Of a stretch of 64,000 nucleotides of DNA, positions 11,215 to 22,955 are shown piece by piece (positions within the stretch are counted from its first letter, which is position 1; each line of letters begins with the position of its first letter). The notes beneath the pieces were generated by a model. The model saw only the letters and a program-made list of their open reading frames with translations. It ran no database searches and was not told the DNA's origin. A program made the position numbers and the translations under genes. The stretch is from Diadophis punctatus similis. Taxonomy: Eukaryota > Chordata > Lepidosauria > Squamata > Dipsadidae. The stretch covers positions 17,331,308 through 17,395,307 of the forward strand of contig JALIGW010000014.1 in NCBI GenBank assembly GCA_023053685.1, written 5' to 3'.

Positions 11215-11262
11215 CTCTAGCCTGTGATTTCCCTCCTGTCCTAGTTCTGACCAAGTCCTAGA

Positions 11263-11654
11263 CAGGTAGTCCTTGACAGTTCATTTAGTGACTGTTCGGA
11301 GTTACAATGGCACTGAAAAAAGTGACTTAGGACTACTTTTCACAGTTACAACCTTTGTAGCATCTCCGTGATCAAGTGAACAAAATTCAGGCGCTTTGGC
11401 AACTGACTCATACTTATGACCTTTGCAATGTCCCGGGGTCACATGATCCCCTTTTGCAACCTTCTGACAAGCAAAGTCAATGGGGAAACCAGATTCACTT
11501 AACAGCCATGATACTAACTTAACACCTTCAGTGATTCACTTAACAATTGTGACAAAAAAAAAGTCGTGAAATGGGGGGAAACTCACTTAACAAATGTTTC
11601 ACTGAACAACAGAAATGCTGGGCTCAATTGTGGTCGTAAGTCAAGGACTACCTG
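11263..11654 (+). mobile_element. CAGGTAGTCC-type element, full length
   Basis: It runs from CAGGTAGTCCTTGACAG to GTCAAGGACTACCTG with internal TTCACTTAACA repeats. It is about 390 bp long and collinear with 271, 29385 and 31122. Confidence 0.75.
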
Positions 11655-12384
11655 TATAAGAATAAAGTTTAAATTCTTTTCAGCTGCATTTTCCTTCCCC
11701 CTCTTTTGAGTGGGCTTGTCAATCTCCACCTGTCTTTTGTTTCGGTAATTGCCGTATTTGCTCTCCTGTTGTTTTTTTACTGATTATGTGAGAGGTAATT
11801 CTCACAAAGCCCAGTTGCTGAGACAAAGAGCAGAATTTTGCTATTCCCTCACTCCCTAAACCTCCTCACTGCAAGTGTTGTACAAATTCACCGAACAAAG
11901 CACAGAAACACAATCACAGGGCCTTGGTGTCTTCTACTATTTCACTTGGAGCAGGACGGCAGCCAGTCCAAACCTATCGCAGGATCAGTCAAAAGTGTGT
12001 GTGTGAGGTGAACTGTTTGGGTGTAACCTTCATCTGGTGAAGCAAAGATGGAGGCAGGAAGAACAAGTCAGCTATTTCACCATATAGATTTTATAATATT
12101 TAACCAAAAAAAACACACATACAACAATCACCTTTGTCTCCTGCATGAAATGAACACACAAGTCGGTTGAGGCTGTTTCATGGGAGATGGTCCTACAAAA
12201 TGTGCAAACAAGCCACCCTCAACTGGCCATTAACATGGAGATGCAATTCTTCCTAATGAACCATCTGAATTCACACACACATGCATGCACGAAGACCATC
12301 CTGAACTTTCCAGAGATCATATATAGGTTTAGCAGGAGCCACATGTACCGATTGAGTGATTATGTGCTATGAAGTCATTGGGAC
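11655..12384. other. EFNB1 intron 1, unrecognised block
   Basis: No repeat or exon is recognised. Confidence 0.35.
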
Positions 12385-12560
12385 TCCTAGCAACCGTATA
12401 GATTATCTCTGTGATTGTTTGTTTGTTTTGTTTCTTCAAGTCATCATTTACTCCAGGCAACGGCCTCGACAATTGCCTGCAGTTTCTTGCCAAGATTTCA
12501 AAACATGTTTTCCATTCTCGGTTTCCTAGGGCTGAGAGTGAGTGACTGGCTGAATAAAAA
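12385..12560 (-). mobile_element. Old SINE or LINE fragment
   Basis: ACTCCTAGCAACCGTATAGAT, TTGCCTGCAGTTTCTTGCCA and CTAGGGCTGAGAGTGAGTGACTGG match in order the sequence at 23640-23836. The shared order supports a repeat family, but I cannot name it firmly. Confidence 0.4.
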
Positions 12561-12674
12561 ATGAAAATAAGGTCATGTGTGAATGGAAGGATCCGACCTA
12601 TGCGATGAAGTATCTTTGCACAGAAAGGCACAACTAGAAGTCCGACAACCAGGTAGGAAATACCTTACATGTGG

Positions 12675-12988
12675 AGGAATGCAACAACAGGTATGTCTAG
12701 TTTAATGAAAAGAAGGACTAGGGATGATATGATAGCAGTCTTCCAATATTTGAGGGGCTGCCCCAAAGAAGAGGGGGTCAACTTATTTTCCAAAGCACCT
12801 GAAGGCAGGACAAGAAGCAATGGATGGAAACTAACCAAGGAGAGATCCAACCCAGAACTAAGGAGAAATTTCCTGACAGTGAGAACAATTGACCAATGGA
12901 ATGACTTGCTTTCAGAAGTTGTGGATGCTCCAACATTGGAGGTTTTTAAGAAGCGATTGGACAGCCATTTGTCTGAAATGGTATAGGG
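12675..12988 (+). pseudogene. CR1 LINE ORF2 C-terminal fragment
   Basis: The frame encodes AVFQYLRGCPKEEGVNLFSK, ERSNPELRRNFLTVRTIDQW and LEVFKKRLDSHLSEM, the conserved C-terminus of the CR1 retrotransposon polyprotein. It is 5' truncated, as usual for CR1. The 3' end stops at GGTATAGGG, where a hAT-like element follows directly. Confidence 0.9.
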
Positions 12989-13280
12989 TAGTGATGGCTA
13001 ACCTTTTTTCCCTTGGGTGCCGAAAGTGCCCCACCCCTGTGCGCATCTCCGAGCTCCATTTTCACTGGCAGAGGTTGCAGGAGGCCGTTGCAGCCAAAAA
13101 CGGAGCTCGGGAGCCCATTTTCGCTGGCAGAGCGCTCAGGCCACCACAAGCACCGACACAAGTGAGGTTGAGCTGGCCACACCCACCCTGGCCATGCCCC
13201 CCCCAGCCCCCCCCCAGGTCAAACACAACCCTGATGCGGCCCTCAATGAAACCTCAATGAAATCGAGTTTGACACCCCTG
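12989..13280. mobile_element. Chimeric hAT-like element inserted in CR1 3' end
   Basis: The left terminus TAGTGATGGCTAACC belongs to the CAGTGATGGCGAACC family (38876, 55287), while the right terminus GAGTTTGACACCCCTG belongs to the family at 6170. The flanks GTATAGGG and CTCTGGAG do not match. This fits two nested or recombined elements. Confidence 0.6.
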
Positions 13281-13857
13281 CTCTGGAGGTTCCCATCAGC
13301 TGGCAGCCTCCAGTTTCCTCATTGTTTCGAGATGGGAAAGGTGAAAAGGGGACTTGCGAGGCCTGTAAACCGATTCCTCCTCCCGGCTGAGTCAACAAGG
13401 CCAGGAGCTCCGTTGGCCGAGGGGTTCTTGGAGCTGCCAAGAGCAGCTCCCATCCGCTCTGCCAAAGAGCCCTCCTTCCCTGCCGCTGCTCGGGGGGGGG
13501 GGGCGGAGGAGAGGGGGGGGCAGAGGCAAGACGCTTGATAGTGGGGAGAAAGGCAGCCTTCCAGAAACCCCCTCCCTCTCAAGCCAAACTTGAGAGCACA
13601 AGCAATGGAGTGGGACAATGACACAGCAGGCTAGGCTTCCTGTGGCCATCAGCAGAGGGTCACCAAGGATCTGGACCCTCCCAGCAAGCTGATCAGCTAC
13701 TTTTGGGTGGGAAGAGTTTGCCTGGTTTCCTAGGATGCCTGAGAGCCTTTCACTGTCTGCAGCTGACCAGCAGGAGGGGACACTCCCAGGCTGCCCTCAT
13801 TCTGGCCACAGAGCACCGGAGGCCACCTCCTGAGACCTTACAGGACGGCATTTCTAC
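13281..13857. other. EFNB1 intron 1, unrecognised block
   Basis: It contains a G homopolymer at about 13490-13502. No exon or repeat family is recognised. Confidence 0.35.
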
Positions 13858-14107
13858 CAGTGCTGTGGAGTCGGAGTCGGAGTCGAAGGAAATTTTGGGT
13901 ACCTGGAGTCGGAGTCGGAAGTACAAAAAACTGAGGAATCAGAGTCGGAACATTTATCTACCGACTCCACAGCCCTGGACAGTGCTGTGGAGTCGGAGTC
14001 GAGGAGTCGGAGTAAATTTTGGGTACCTGGAGTCGGAGTCAGAGTCGGAAGTACAAAAAACTGAGGAGTCGGAGTCGGAACATTTATCTACCGACTCCAC
14101 AGCCCTG
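13858..14107. mobile_element. Dimer of a 125-bp palindromic GGAGTCGG element
   Basis: Two head-to-tail units begin CAGTGCTGTGGAGTCGG and end CGACTCCACAGCCCTG, joined by two bases (13978-13979). A single 8-bp duplication ATTTCTAC (13850-13857 and 14108-14115) flanks the pair, so the dimer appears to have been inserted as one unit. Confidence 0.85.
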
Positions 14108-14115
14108 ATTTCTAC

Positions 14116-15334
14116 AACTGAACAAATCTGCTTAGAACTGAACAGGGCTGCTACGACGAAATATTCGTGTAGTCAGAGAAGCATTCTCACTACACCATAG
14201 GTTTTTTACATTGCAAATACTCTTCCTGAGGCAAAAAATATCTTACGGTCTGGTAGAAGTGGCCATAAATTATTGTACCACATCCTGAAATATAACTAAG
14301 GAGGATGAAACAGAAGATCTACATCTGAATACATCTGACCTAGCACTTCGCCTCCTGGGTGGAGAACTGGGCACTATCTGAGCTGGACAACATCTTCTAA
14401 AAAGCTTGCCCCAAAACTGCAGGGATTTGTCCAGAGGAATCCCCAGGAGTCAACAGTGACTTGAAGCCCCCAAAATATATAACAAACAGCAGCCTCCAAA
14501 CGCTACTTAGGGCAAGAAATAATACAATGGAAATGGGTTGAGCCATCCAGCTTTACCAAGCTTACGTCCTCTTGTGGCCGGACAGTCTATTCCAGTCTCA
14601 GCCTGGAGACTGCAGGTGGACTTGCGTCTGGACTGGGCTGGCAGCCTCCTGGCCCCAAAGCCAACAGCACCTGCAGAGCTTCCAGTCCTGGGCCACAAAC
14701 GACAGCCAACACATTCACTCATGGAAGGAACACACTTCTCTTGGCTCATTCCCAGAAAGGTGGGATTCTAACCTGGCAGTAGCAATGCAGTCCCCAGGGA
14801 AGCAGGTCTTGCTTATATGCCTAGGTAATATTTAGATGGATCAAGGGATAATGCTAATGAAGCTGCAAGGAACGAACCCAGTTCCTACTCAGTTACAGGA
14901 CCAATCCTGGCCACATATGGCCATCCTCGATTGAAAAAGGTCTTAACTTCCCATATGTGAACCTCAGCCCACAACCCCCCACTGGGCGACTTGTAAATAT
15001 CCATCCCATCTATCAGCATAACATGGTGAGGGGTTTCGGTGCAAAGGAGAAGCCTCATGGAAAAAATCCAAGTGATGCGTCATTCTTGCCATCAGGAAAA
15101 GGCCTTCTCCACACCACGGGAGCCCTTACACCACCCTGGGTCCCAGCCCTGACCCACAACAGCTGCCTCTCTGCTACAAAGGTGAAGAAGAAGCTAATCT
15201 TGTGTCCTGGAGGAGACCAGGGCAACCATATGGCTAAAAGCACCAACACAGAGCCCACCCCCTTGGAATGAGCCCAGATTCCCTTAATCCCCACCCATGA
15301 AGGCTGCCTGGAAAGAGCTGCGCTCCAAAGGCAT
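14116..15334. other. EFNB1 intron 1, unrecognised block
   Basis: No repeat family or exon is recognised in about 1.2 kb of mixed sequence. Confidence 0.35.
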
Positions 15335-15465
15335 ACCTCATTTTATGTATTTACTTATTTCAAACATTTATAGAGCCACCCAGCTTGTGCCAAACTCTAG
15401 GCAGCTCACAACCGAGAGATAAAATAAGATACGTTTACCATTAAACAATATGAAAATGTAAGGTA
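15335..15465 (-). mobile_element. LINE 3'-end remnant
   Basis: ATTTATAGAGCCACCCAGCT followed by CTAGGCAGCTCACAACCG looks like the reverse complement of the GCCGCCC-containing 3' ends of squamate non-LTR elements. It is diverged and the family is uncertain. Confidence 0.35.
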
Positions 15466-15647
15466 CCCACAGCAAAGGTCAAACAGCGATCAAATGCCCT
15501 TTCACAAATTCAGGGAGGCAATCTTTGGCATTCCAGATATGGCCAAACTCTAACCTTCAGCCACTTTGCCATGGCCAGGCTTCTAAAGATGCTGAGAATT
15601 GTAGTTCTGGAGTGGCACCAACTGCTCTAGCCATGAAGCTGAGCCAC

Positions 15648-15890
15648 CAATAGCAACAGCACTAAGACTTATATACCGCTTCATAGTGCTTTACAGCCCT
15701 CCCTAAGCAGTTTTTAGAGTTCAGCCTCTTGCCCCCAACAATCTGGGTCCTCATTTTACCCACCTCGTAAGGAAGGAAGGCTGAGTCAACCTTGAGCCTG
15801 GTGAGATTTGAACTGCCAAATTGCAGGCAGCCGGCAGGCAGCAGAAGGAGCTGCAGTGCTGCACTCTAACCACTGTGCCACTGCGGCTCA
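15648..15890 (-). mobile_element. Sauria-type SINE
   Basis: On the minus strand the tRNA-like head (GCCGCAGTGGCACAGTGGTT) is followed by CTCACCAGGCTCAAGGTTGA and the tail ending AGCGGTATATAAGTCTTAG. The tail is the BovB-like 3' end that defines this SINE type. Confidence 0.85.
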
Positions 15891-16305
15891 TACCAAGTTG
15901 TGAGTCACCTTGCTTTTGAACTGTGGCTGCAGATGGGGCCTGTTGGCAGCAGCATCAAGTGGCACCAAAGCAAGAGGGTGGGGGGGACGCCTGCCAAACT
16001 ATACCTCCTAAGCGCCGTGTGGACTCCTAGAGAACATAGGAAAGGGCAGAATCTCCCTTCTTTTTCTTGCACTAAAAGAAACGATGGCACAAGGGCTGAC
16101 AATAGAGAGCTCTTTCTGAGCCCTCCCTACTCCCCAAAGGCCAGGCCACTCCAGAGCATGCCTTCCCCACAACAGAGAACAAGCTCCCAGGGAAATATAA
16201 AATATAAATGAATAAACAAAGAACCAACCACTTTTGCTGAGGAGGGAAAAGAAAAAAGCGTTCAGACAGCCCTCAGGGGCAGATCGAACAGGACATTCTC
16301 TAGAG
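15891..16305. other. EFNB1 intron 1, unrecognised block
   Basis: Nothing is recognised here. Confidence 0.35.
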
Positions 16306-16430
16306 CAGGGGTCTCCAACCTTGGCAATTTTAAGACTTGTGGACTTCAAGCAAAGCTGGCTGTGGAATTCTGGGAGTTGAAGTCCACAAGTCTTAAAATT
16401 GCCAAGGTTGGAGACCCTTGCTCTAGAGCA
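16306..16430. mobile_element. Palindromic hAT-type MITE
   Basis: The ends are CAGGGGTCTCCAACC and GGTTGGAGACCCTTG. A perfect CTCTAGAG duplication lies on both sides. Confidence 0.92.
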
Positions 16431-16438
16431 CGCAGGGC

Positions 16439-18689
16439 AGGGCTGAGTGGGCAAGAGAGGACAACCGATATGCCCGCCCTATGGGCAGACTGACCAGAAC
16501 CGCCTCAAGAACCACCCAGAATCCTTGAACTCAAAAAAAGGCAGGGAGACCAGAAGAGGCAGCAGCCAGAGGCACAACCTTTTCCACGGAGTGGCTTCCT
16601 GGCTTGGAAAGTCTGCGGAGCTTCTGCTGCTGCTAACGGTGAGGCTGAGTTCTGGAGAGTCCATACTGGAACCTCGCCCAGCCCCATGGCAGCCCCTCTC
16701 TTCTGACCCGCTCTCTGCTCTTCCCAATGGCCACCACTACCGCCACCCCCTCACCCTCCCAAGAGATTAAAACCCCTTGGGACAAGGGGGGAGGACCCCA
16801 GGCTCTCCCTGGGAGCGGGCATGGCCCCCCTCTATGCTCAGACTCCAAGGCCCCATTGAGAAGTTCAGCCTAGACAACGAGGCTTCAGTTGCCGCCGCCG
16901 CCGCCTCCTCCTCCTCCTCCTGTCCACTCCTTGTGCCCCTCAGGCTCTTTCTCAGAAAGCATTCTCAATTGCAAGAGGTCTGCTCAGGCCCCCAGAGACA
17001 AAGGACCGGCACAGATTTACACAAGGCACTAATGCAGCATCCAAGGTTGCCTTGGTAACCACAGACGTTGGGAATCTGGGCTTAACTCAGCAGCCCTGCC
17101 TCTCCTGATTTCCCCCCACCCACCCCAGAAATGGCTGACCCTTTCCTCCTCCCCTCAAACAACAGGGCTGCTGCCTTCGCCACTGCACCCCGCCTTGTAC
17201 CCCCAAATCAGCTGGCCAAAGAAGTGGGTAAAGAAAGGGAGCCAAGGAGGGTCGCCTCATTCATCAAACACCGTTCGTGGCTTTCCACATTTCTCCAGAA
17301 CAGAAAGTTGCCGTAGTCAGCCCCCCCCCCCACCGCTGCCAAAGCAACAAGCCCAGGATTGGCCAGGCCTCGCCGAGAGAAGCTGTGGCCTTGCTCCTCC
17401 GGTGGCAGGAGGGCACAAGAGGAGCTTAGGAGATGCCACCGTCCTCCACACAGCCACCCACACCTGAGCACGACAGCTGTACTCCTGCAGACGGCCGGGA
17501 AGCCTTCGCCCAAGAAAGCCTCAAGAGGGCAGGGCGGTCAGGCAATCCACGGCTGAGGAGCTACTCATCGTAGGCAGCCATGCTTGGGACAGCAGGACTT
17601 CACACCCTCATCCAGCCCAACATGCGGCAATCATCTCCTTTCCACCAAAACTGGTTGTGAGGTTGAATCCCGAGGGTTGGAAGTGCTGTGTGTTTGTGTG
17701 TGTGTGTGTGATTGAGTGAGAATATATGGCGTTCTGCTTTCTCCTGTACGATGCAAGCAAAAAAGGAGCCAAATTCTGAAGAAGCCAACCCACCCTTCAC
17801 AGCTGAACAAAAGGCAGAGCCTCACTGGAGGTCTCCCCCTGCCGCTGGCCCCCCCTTAGCAGAACTTGAAGGGAGAGGATGAGGTTCCCCTCCCCCCCCA
17901 GGTATAGCTCAAGCTTGGCTTTTCAGATAGGCAACACCAGCTCTGCACAAAGAAACGAACAAGGATGACGACACAGAACCCGAAGACTCTCCTGGTCCAT
18001 GGGAAGAAAGGAAAGAGGGGAAACCCAGCCACTACGGAATGACAACTCAGAAACCCCACAATGTCTACTACTGCTACTACTACTACTACTTACTACTACT
18101 ATTACTACTATGTCTTCTACCAATATGTTTGTGTCAGAAGCACCCTTACCAAGGGCGCTTCTGGGTTGAAAGGATTAACCAGTGACATTACTGTTGCCCA
18201 GGAAATGCCAGAGGGGGCTTTTTTGTGTCCCCAGTATTTTCCCACCCAAGTGGTACCTATTTATCTACTTGCATTTGCATGCTTTCGCTCTGGGACAAAC
18301 TGACTGGAGTTCTCGGGTTCTGAACTGCTGAGTCGTCAGCCTCTCCATGATCTTCTGACTCAGCATCCTAGCCACATGAATCACCGCAGCCCCCATGTCC
18401 CTGTCTGTGAGAGCAAAGCAAAAGCTAAGTTGAAACCAAACGCTATTTCTGAAGACATCATCAGCTGTCTGGTGCTCGTGATCCTGAGGAATGGGTGGGC
18501 CAGAGGGACTTGCTGGCAAAAAAAAAGTCAAGGAAACGATTGAAAAAAAATCAAGGGAATGAACAGACCACTAATGGGAGAAGATGGCAAGAAGATGAAG
18601 GACAGCAGGGGAAAAGTGGAACTATGGAATTCCGTTTTTGCATCTCTCTTTACACTAAAGGGGGGAAAAACCAGTCCTATCAAAAGTAG
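16439..18689. other. EFNB1 intron 1, mostly single-copy with simple repeats
   Basis: It contains a GCC/TCC-rich stretch at 16890-16921, a short GT run near 17690-17710 and a CTA triplet run at 18063-18112. No exon is supported. Confidence 0.4.
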
Positions 18690-18818
18690 CACCCTGTTTC
18701 CCCCAAAATAAGACATCCCCTGATAATAAGCTTTTGAGTGCATGGCAATAAGGTCAAGCACTTATTTCAGGGTTCAAAAAAATATAAGACAAGGTCTTAT
18801 TTTCGGGGAAACACGGTA
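18690..18818. mobile_element. TA-flanked MITE with GTGTTTCCCCGAAAATAAGAC termini
   Basis: The left end ACCCTGTTTCCCCCAAAATA and right end TATTTTCGGGGAAACACGGT are inverted repeats, and AAGACA/TCTTAT blocks lie inside. This fits a common vertebrate Tc1/mariner-type MITE, an assignment made from general knowledge. Confidence 0.65.
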
Positions 18819-18829
18819 CTGTACTAGAC

Positions 18830-19405
18830 AGATTAGGAATACAAGTCAAAGTGGACAAGAAAATGGTAAGACAACACCTGTCCGTTGTAGACAAGTTCAA
18901 ATCTCCAAGCACCAGAGGGATTACATCCTAGAGTTCTGCAGGAGCTGCCAGCTGTGATCTTGGAACCACTGAACCATGTCTTTCAACGTTGCCTGAGCAC
19001 CGGGGAAATACCAGAGGGCTGGAAAGAGTTGATGTGATACCAATCTTCAAATGAGGGGGGGGGGGGTAGGGGAAAGGATCCAGGAATTTACAGACCGATC
19101 AGCCTGACATCAATACCTGGGAAGATCCTGGAAAAGATAATCAAGCAATGGATTTTCAAACAACTAAAAACAAACAAAGCTATTATCAGAAGCCAACATA
19201 GGTTTGTCAAAAACAGACCAGGCCAGACAAACCTTATTGCATCCTTTGTCAAAGTGACTAAATTAGTGGACCAGCAAAATGCTGTGGACATCGTATATTT
19301 GGATTTCAGTAAGAGATTTGACAAAGTAGATCACAACCTATTTCTTGGTAAGAAAGAAAAACGTGGGATAGACAGAATCACCACCAAATGGATTCGTAAG
19401 TGGCT
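18830..19405 (+). pseudogene. CR1 LINE reverse transcriptase fragment
   Basis: The translation contains YRPISLTSIPGKILEKII, RSQHRFVKNRPGQTNLI and YLDFSKRFDKVDHNL, the palm region of CR1 reverse transcriptase. The usual LDFSKAFD motif reads LDFSKRFD here. A G run at about 19056-19067 breaks the frame. It is a dead fragment. Confidence 0.88.
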
Positions 19406-19796
19406 GGCTCTTCCCTGGTCTTCCCTTCCCTGCTCTGCTTGGCACCAGAAATTTTTATACCCAGCAGTGTTTGCTTGATATCCAGCACTTTGGTTATCCC
19501 AGCCATCAGCAAGCCTGCCAACCAGGCAGCCTGGCAGTCCCCCAGTAAACTTTCAGAGCTCTGCCACAAAACTGCCCAGCCACTTCCAGGGCACAGAAAT
19601 GCAGCTGAAGATGCAACGTTCCTCTACAGAGAAAGATAAGACCTGGCACAGCAAGGACCCTCTTGGTCAACCTTTTACTACTCAACGCCAAGGAATATGG
19701 CGACCATGGTACATCTGCTTAACTAGGTCCGTATTAAGATCCGGGAACAACATCTACAGATGAATATTCTAGAAGTCTAGATGAATATTCTAGAAA
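19406..19796. other. EFNB1 intron 1, unrecognised block
   Basis: There is no recognised repeat or exon. Confidence 0.35.
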
Positions 19797-19864
19797 TCGT
19801 TGAGACGATTTTATATCTGATGTCTACCCCATGTATGTATGGTGTGTGTATGTATATGTATATG

Positions 19865-19962
<98 letters not shown>

Positions 19963-20095
19963 CTGTTTTTAAGTGCTTTTAATAATTTGTTTGGAGTTTT
20001 TGTATAAAATGTTGTACGCCGCCCTGAGTCCCGAGGGAGTAGGGCGGTATAGAAAAGCTACCAAATAAATAAATAAATAAAATAAAATAAGTTTG
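19797..20095 (+). mobile_element. Non-LTR LINE 3' end with internal (TA)n
   Basis: ATTTTATATCTGATGTCTACC, TGTTGTACGCCGCCCTGAGT, GGGAGTAGGGCGGTATAG and an AAATAAATA tail match the 3' end of the copy at 57340-57830. A (TA)n tract of about 46 units (19867-19959) has grown where the other copy reads TATATATG. Confidence 0.7.
19867..19959. repeat. (TA)n microsatellite
   Basis: An uninterrupted TA run of about 93 bp. It is self-complementary and could form a cruciform. Confidence 0.98.
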
Positions 20096-20730
20096 CTATT
20101 ACGACAGCAGTCCAAGTGTTGTTTAGGAAAATGAAGACACGCAAAGAAATAGAAGGCCGGGTTTCACGATTGCAGAGAGAGAAGCAGATGGGAATTCTTG
20201 AAACCACGGTCCGTTGCCAGGAAAGGAAAAAAAAGGGGAATACATGAAGAGAGGACTCCCAAAGGCCTCAGAAAAAGCATACACCAGAAAGAAGAAGCTG
20301 TTCAGACATGCAGAGGCTGCAACCAGATTTGTCAGGAAATCATCAGGAACGCGGGGTCAAGCACGGAGCCGGGGCAGGGGGCAGCTGCACGCTCCCTACA
20401 TCAAAACGGGGCGGGGGGGCAGCTGCTTGTGAGCTGAAATCAAGAGGGAGAAAAGGAAGGCGGCGGCTTCTCTATTCAGATTATGAAGGACGAAGGAAGC
20501 AAAAGCAGAACGGTGGCTAGACTGAAAATCAGGTGTTGTTCTCCCACAGCACTTCTGGGGAAACCGGAAAAGGGGTAGAACTGGCAAATGAAGGGCAAGC
20601 ATTGAATCACAGGAGGTGATCAAGTCCAATTTCTTCCATGCTGCAGGATTCACTAGAGACAAACGGCGATCCTTTGAAAACCTCCAGGGAATGGGGTGGG
20701 GGAACCATTTCTGGATCCGTCACACTAAAG
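20096..20730. other. EFNB1 intron 1, unrecognised block
   Basis: Short frames here share no known domain. Confidence 0.35.
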
Positions 20731-20866
20731 CAGTGTTTCCCAACCTTGGCAACTTGAAGATGTCTGGACTTCAACTCCCAGAATTCCCCAGCCAGCGAAT
20801 GCTGGCTGGGGAATTCTGGGAGTTGAAGTCCAGACATCTTCAAGTTGCCAAGGTTGGGAAACACTG
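20731..20866. mobile_element. Palindromic hAT-type MITE, CAGTGTTTCCC subtype
   Basis: Near-perfect arms around GAATGC run from CAGTGTTTCCCAACC to GGTTGGGAAACACTG. The flanks are CACTAAAG on both sides. Confidence 0.93.
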
Positions 20867-21246
20867 CACTAAAGGATTGCTCTAAGAGTCTCGTCTGTTT
20901 TTGGTGTCACGTTGCACTTGACAAATGATAAAGAAAAATACTTTCGAAAATATAAAATATATATTTTTGCTTTACCAATAAATAAAAGTGCAGATGATTG
21001 TCACATATTCTTTAAAGTGGGATTAATAGGGCCCTTTAACAGAAATAGGGGGAAAGGTTAGGACAAGAATCCTTCCGGTGGGAGAATCCATGTTCTCCAA
21101 TGCTCAGGCATTCTGTGTCCCAGGGCCGATGGATGTTGGCCGCCATTTCTTCCAAGCTTCCATGCCCCAGATAAAGAGGGGGAGGAAACCCAGAGCAACT
21201 GGGAGGAATTACCAAGCCTCCGACTTGCCAGATGAAGAGTGGGGGG

Positions 21247-21354
21247 CAATGGTCCCTCTAATGTTAGAAAACGGCGCACGGCAATTGGAAACTGCTGCGC
21301 ACCATTCTGTAGTCATGTGCGGCTGTGCGGCCGCGCAGCTTAGAGGGAACATTG
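21247..21354. mobile_element. Short MITE with CCCTCTAA termini
   Basis: The ends are CAATGGTCCCTCTAATG and CTTAGAGGGAACATTG. The flanks are GTGGGGGG on both sides, an 8-bp duplication. Confidence 0.8.
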
Positions 21355-21730
21355 GTGGGGGGTGGTCAAATCCCACCCAGAAATCCTTGCACATTGTGCC
21401 CCAATCCTGAGACCAAGCCGGGATGCTGAGCCTGCATCTCTTGAAGGATGTAGATTTATTTGGGACTTGAAAGGGCAAGTGGAGCAAAGAAGAGAGGATA
21501 AAAGCTTGTTGAGGAGAAATGGCATAAAATAGAAGCAGGAACACCTCCCTGCTGCTACCGACAAAGACAGAACTAGATCTAACGCACTTCAAGGTACAGG
21601 AGCTTTTGAACTATAGGACGACCTTCATCCTGAGATGAACCAGAGAGGGCGAACAAAAGAGATGTCCCTCCCTTGTTGGGATAGTCAAGAAGAAGGAACG
21701 CAGCCATCTGTGGGGATAAGTCCTCTGGAG

Positions 21731-21800
21731 CAAAACTGGCTGAGGAATTCTGGGAGTTGAAGTCCACAAGTCTTAAAGTAGCCAAGGTTGGAGACCCCTG
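21731..21800. mobile_element. Half copy of the palindromic hAT-type MITE
   Basis: Only the right arm remains (GAATTCTGGGAGTTGAAGTC to GGAGACCCCTG). CTCTGGAG still flanks both sides, so the deletion probably occurred inside the element. Confidence 0.82.
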
Positions 21801-21808
21801 CTCTGGAG

Positions 21809-22955
21809 CACTGCAAAATCAGGCCAGTAGGTAGAAGGAACAGATTGAAAAGGATGCTAACAAATCTCAGGGCTTTCTTTAAATGCACTGAGAATAGAAG
21901 GAAATGAATCAACGAGTATGCCAGCCACTCAGTCAAAGACAAAAAAAAAAGGCTAGTAAGGAAAAAGCAAACCTATCATCTCAATTCTGTCTCAAGGAAG
22001 GGGAAAGTGTGCCACGATATAGACCAGGATGACGTGGCGAGTCTTCAAAGCCGACAGGAGCTTGATCGACCAACTCTTCTCTACACTGAATGAGTTCACA
22101 TCTTCAGGGACAAGAGCACAGGGAGGCACACCTGGCTGACCACCTGGGAAAGAAGTAGGCATGAACCAAAAAAGAAATGTCCTGGAAATAGGTGAAGATC
22201 CAGGAAATGACATCAAACCATTTTCACAGGTATCTATGTCAGCCTGAAAATAATTATACCCAAGAACTAATCTCCCAGAGCTCTGATTAATAAGACATTA
22301 AAAAGTTGACAATTCTGCTGAGTACTCTATTCTGAAATTATAAACCTATATATAGGCAAAGCAGAGGCAAATTAGAGCAGGAAAGTTCCAGTTCTTTTTC
22401 TCATGCTGTTTCAGTGCAAGGGGGGGGGATTTCTCTCCCCCGCTCTCTCTTATGAAGAAGGAACAACTGTTGATCGCTTTGGAAACAGATCCCTCACCAA
22501 TATGAGATCTATCTTTTGAAAGACTTCCCTGGATCTTAGATCATAGTCTTGGAACAAACCCTAGAGGTCCTCTACGGATAAGTCCTCACAACCTTACAAC
22601 CACAATGGAGCTCAGAATTTTGGTTGTAAGTTGTGAACTCAATTTTACAATGATTTTACCATGGTCATAAAGTGAGTCACTGTGGTCATTAACTGAATCC
22701 GGCATATACAATGGATACTTTTTGCTGATCTTTGCCAGAAAATGCCAAAAAACCATAGCAAAGGATGCTGCAACTGATCAAGCCAGCCGCCTCGTGCCCA
22801 AAATGCGATCACGTTAATGGCAGGGGTGGGGGTGGGATGGGGTGCTGGGGTCAAAGACGGAATATAAGTAACTTCTTAAAAGCCCATCAAAACTTTGAAG
22901 AGTTGTTAAGCAACTGGTCATAAGCTGAGCCCTCCCTGTAGTCCAAATCCTTCCA
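21809..22955. other. EFNB1 intron 1, unrecognised with a repeat trace
   Basis: A diverged CAGGTAGTCC-type remnant may lie at about 22580-22930 (ATTTTGGTTGTAAGTTGTGA, TAAAGTGAGTCACTGTGGTC). The rest is unrecognised. Confidence 0.35.
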
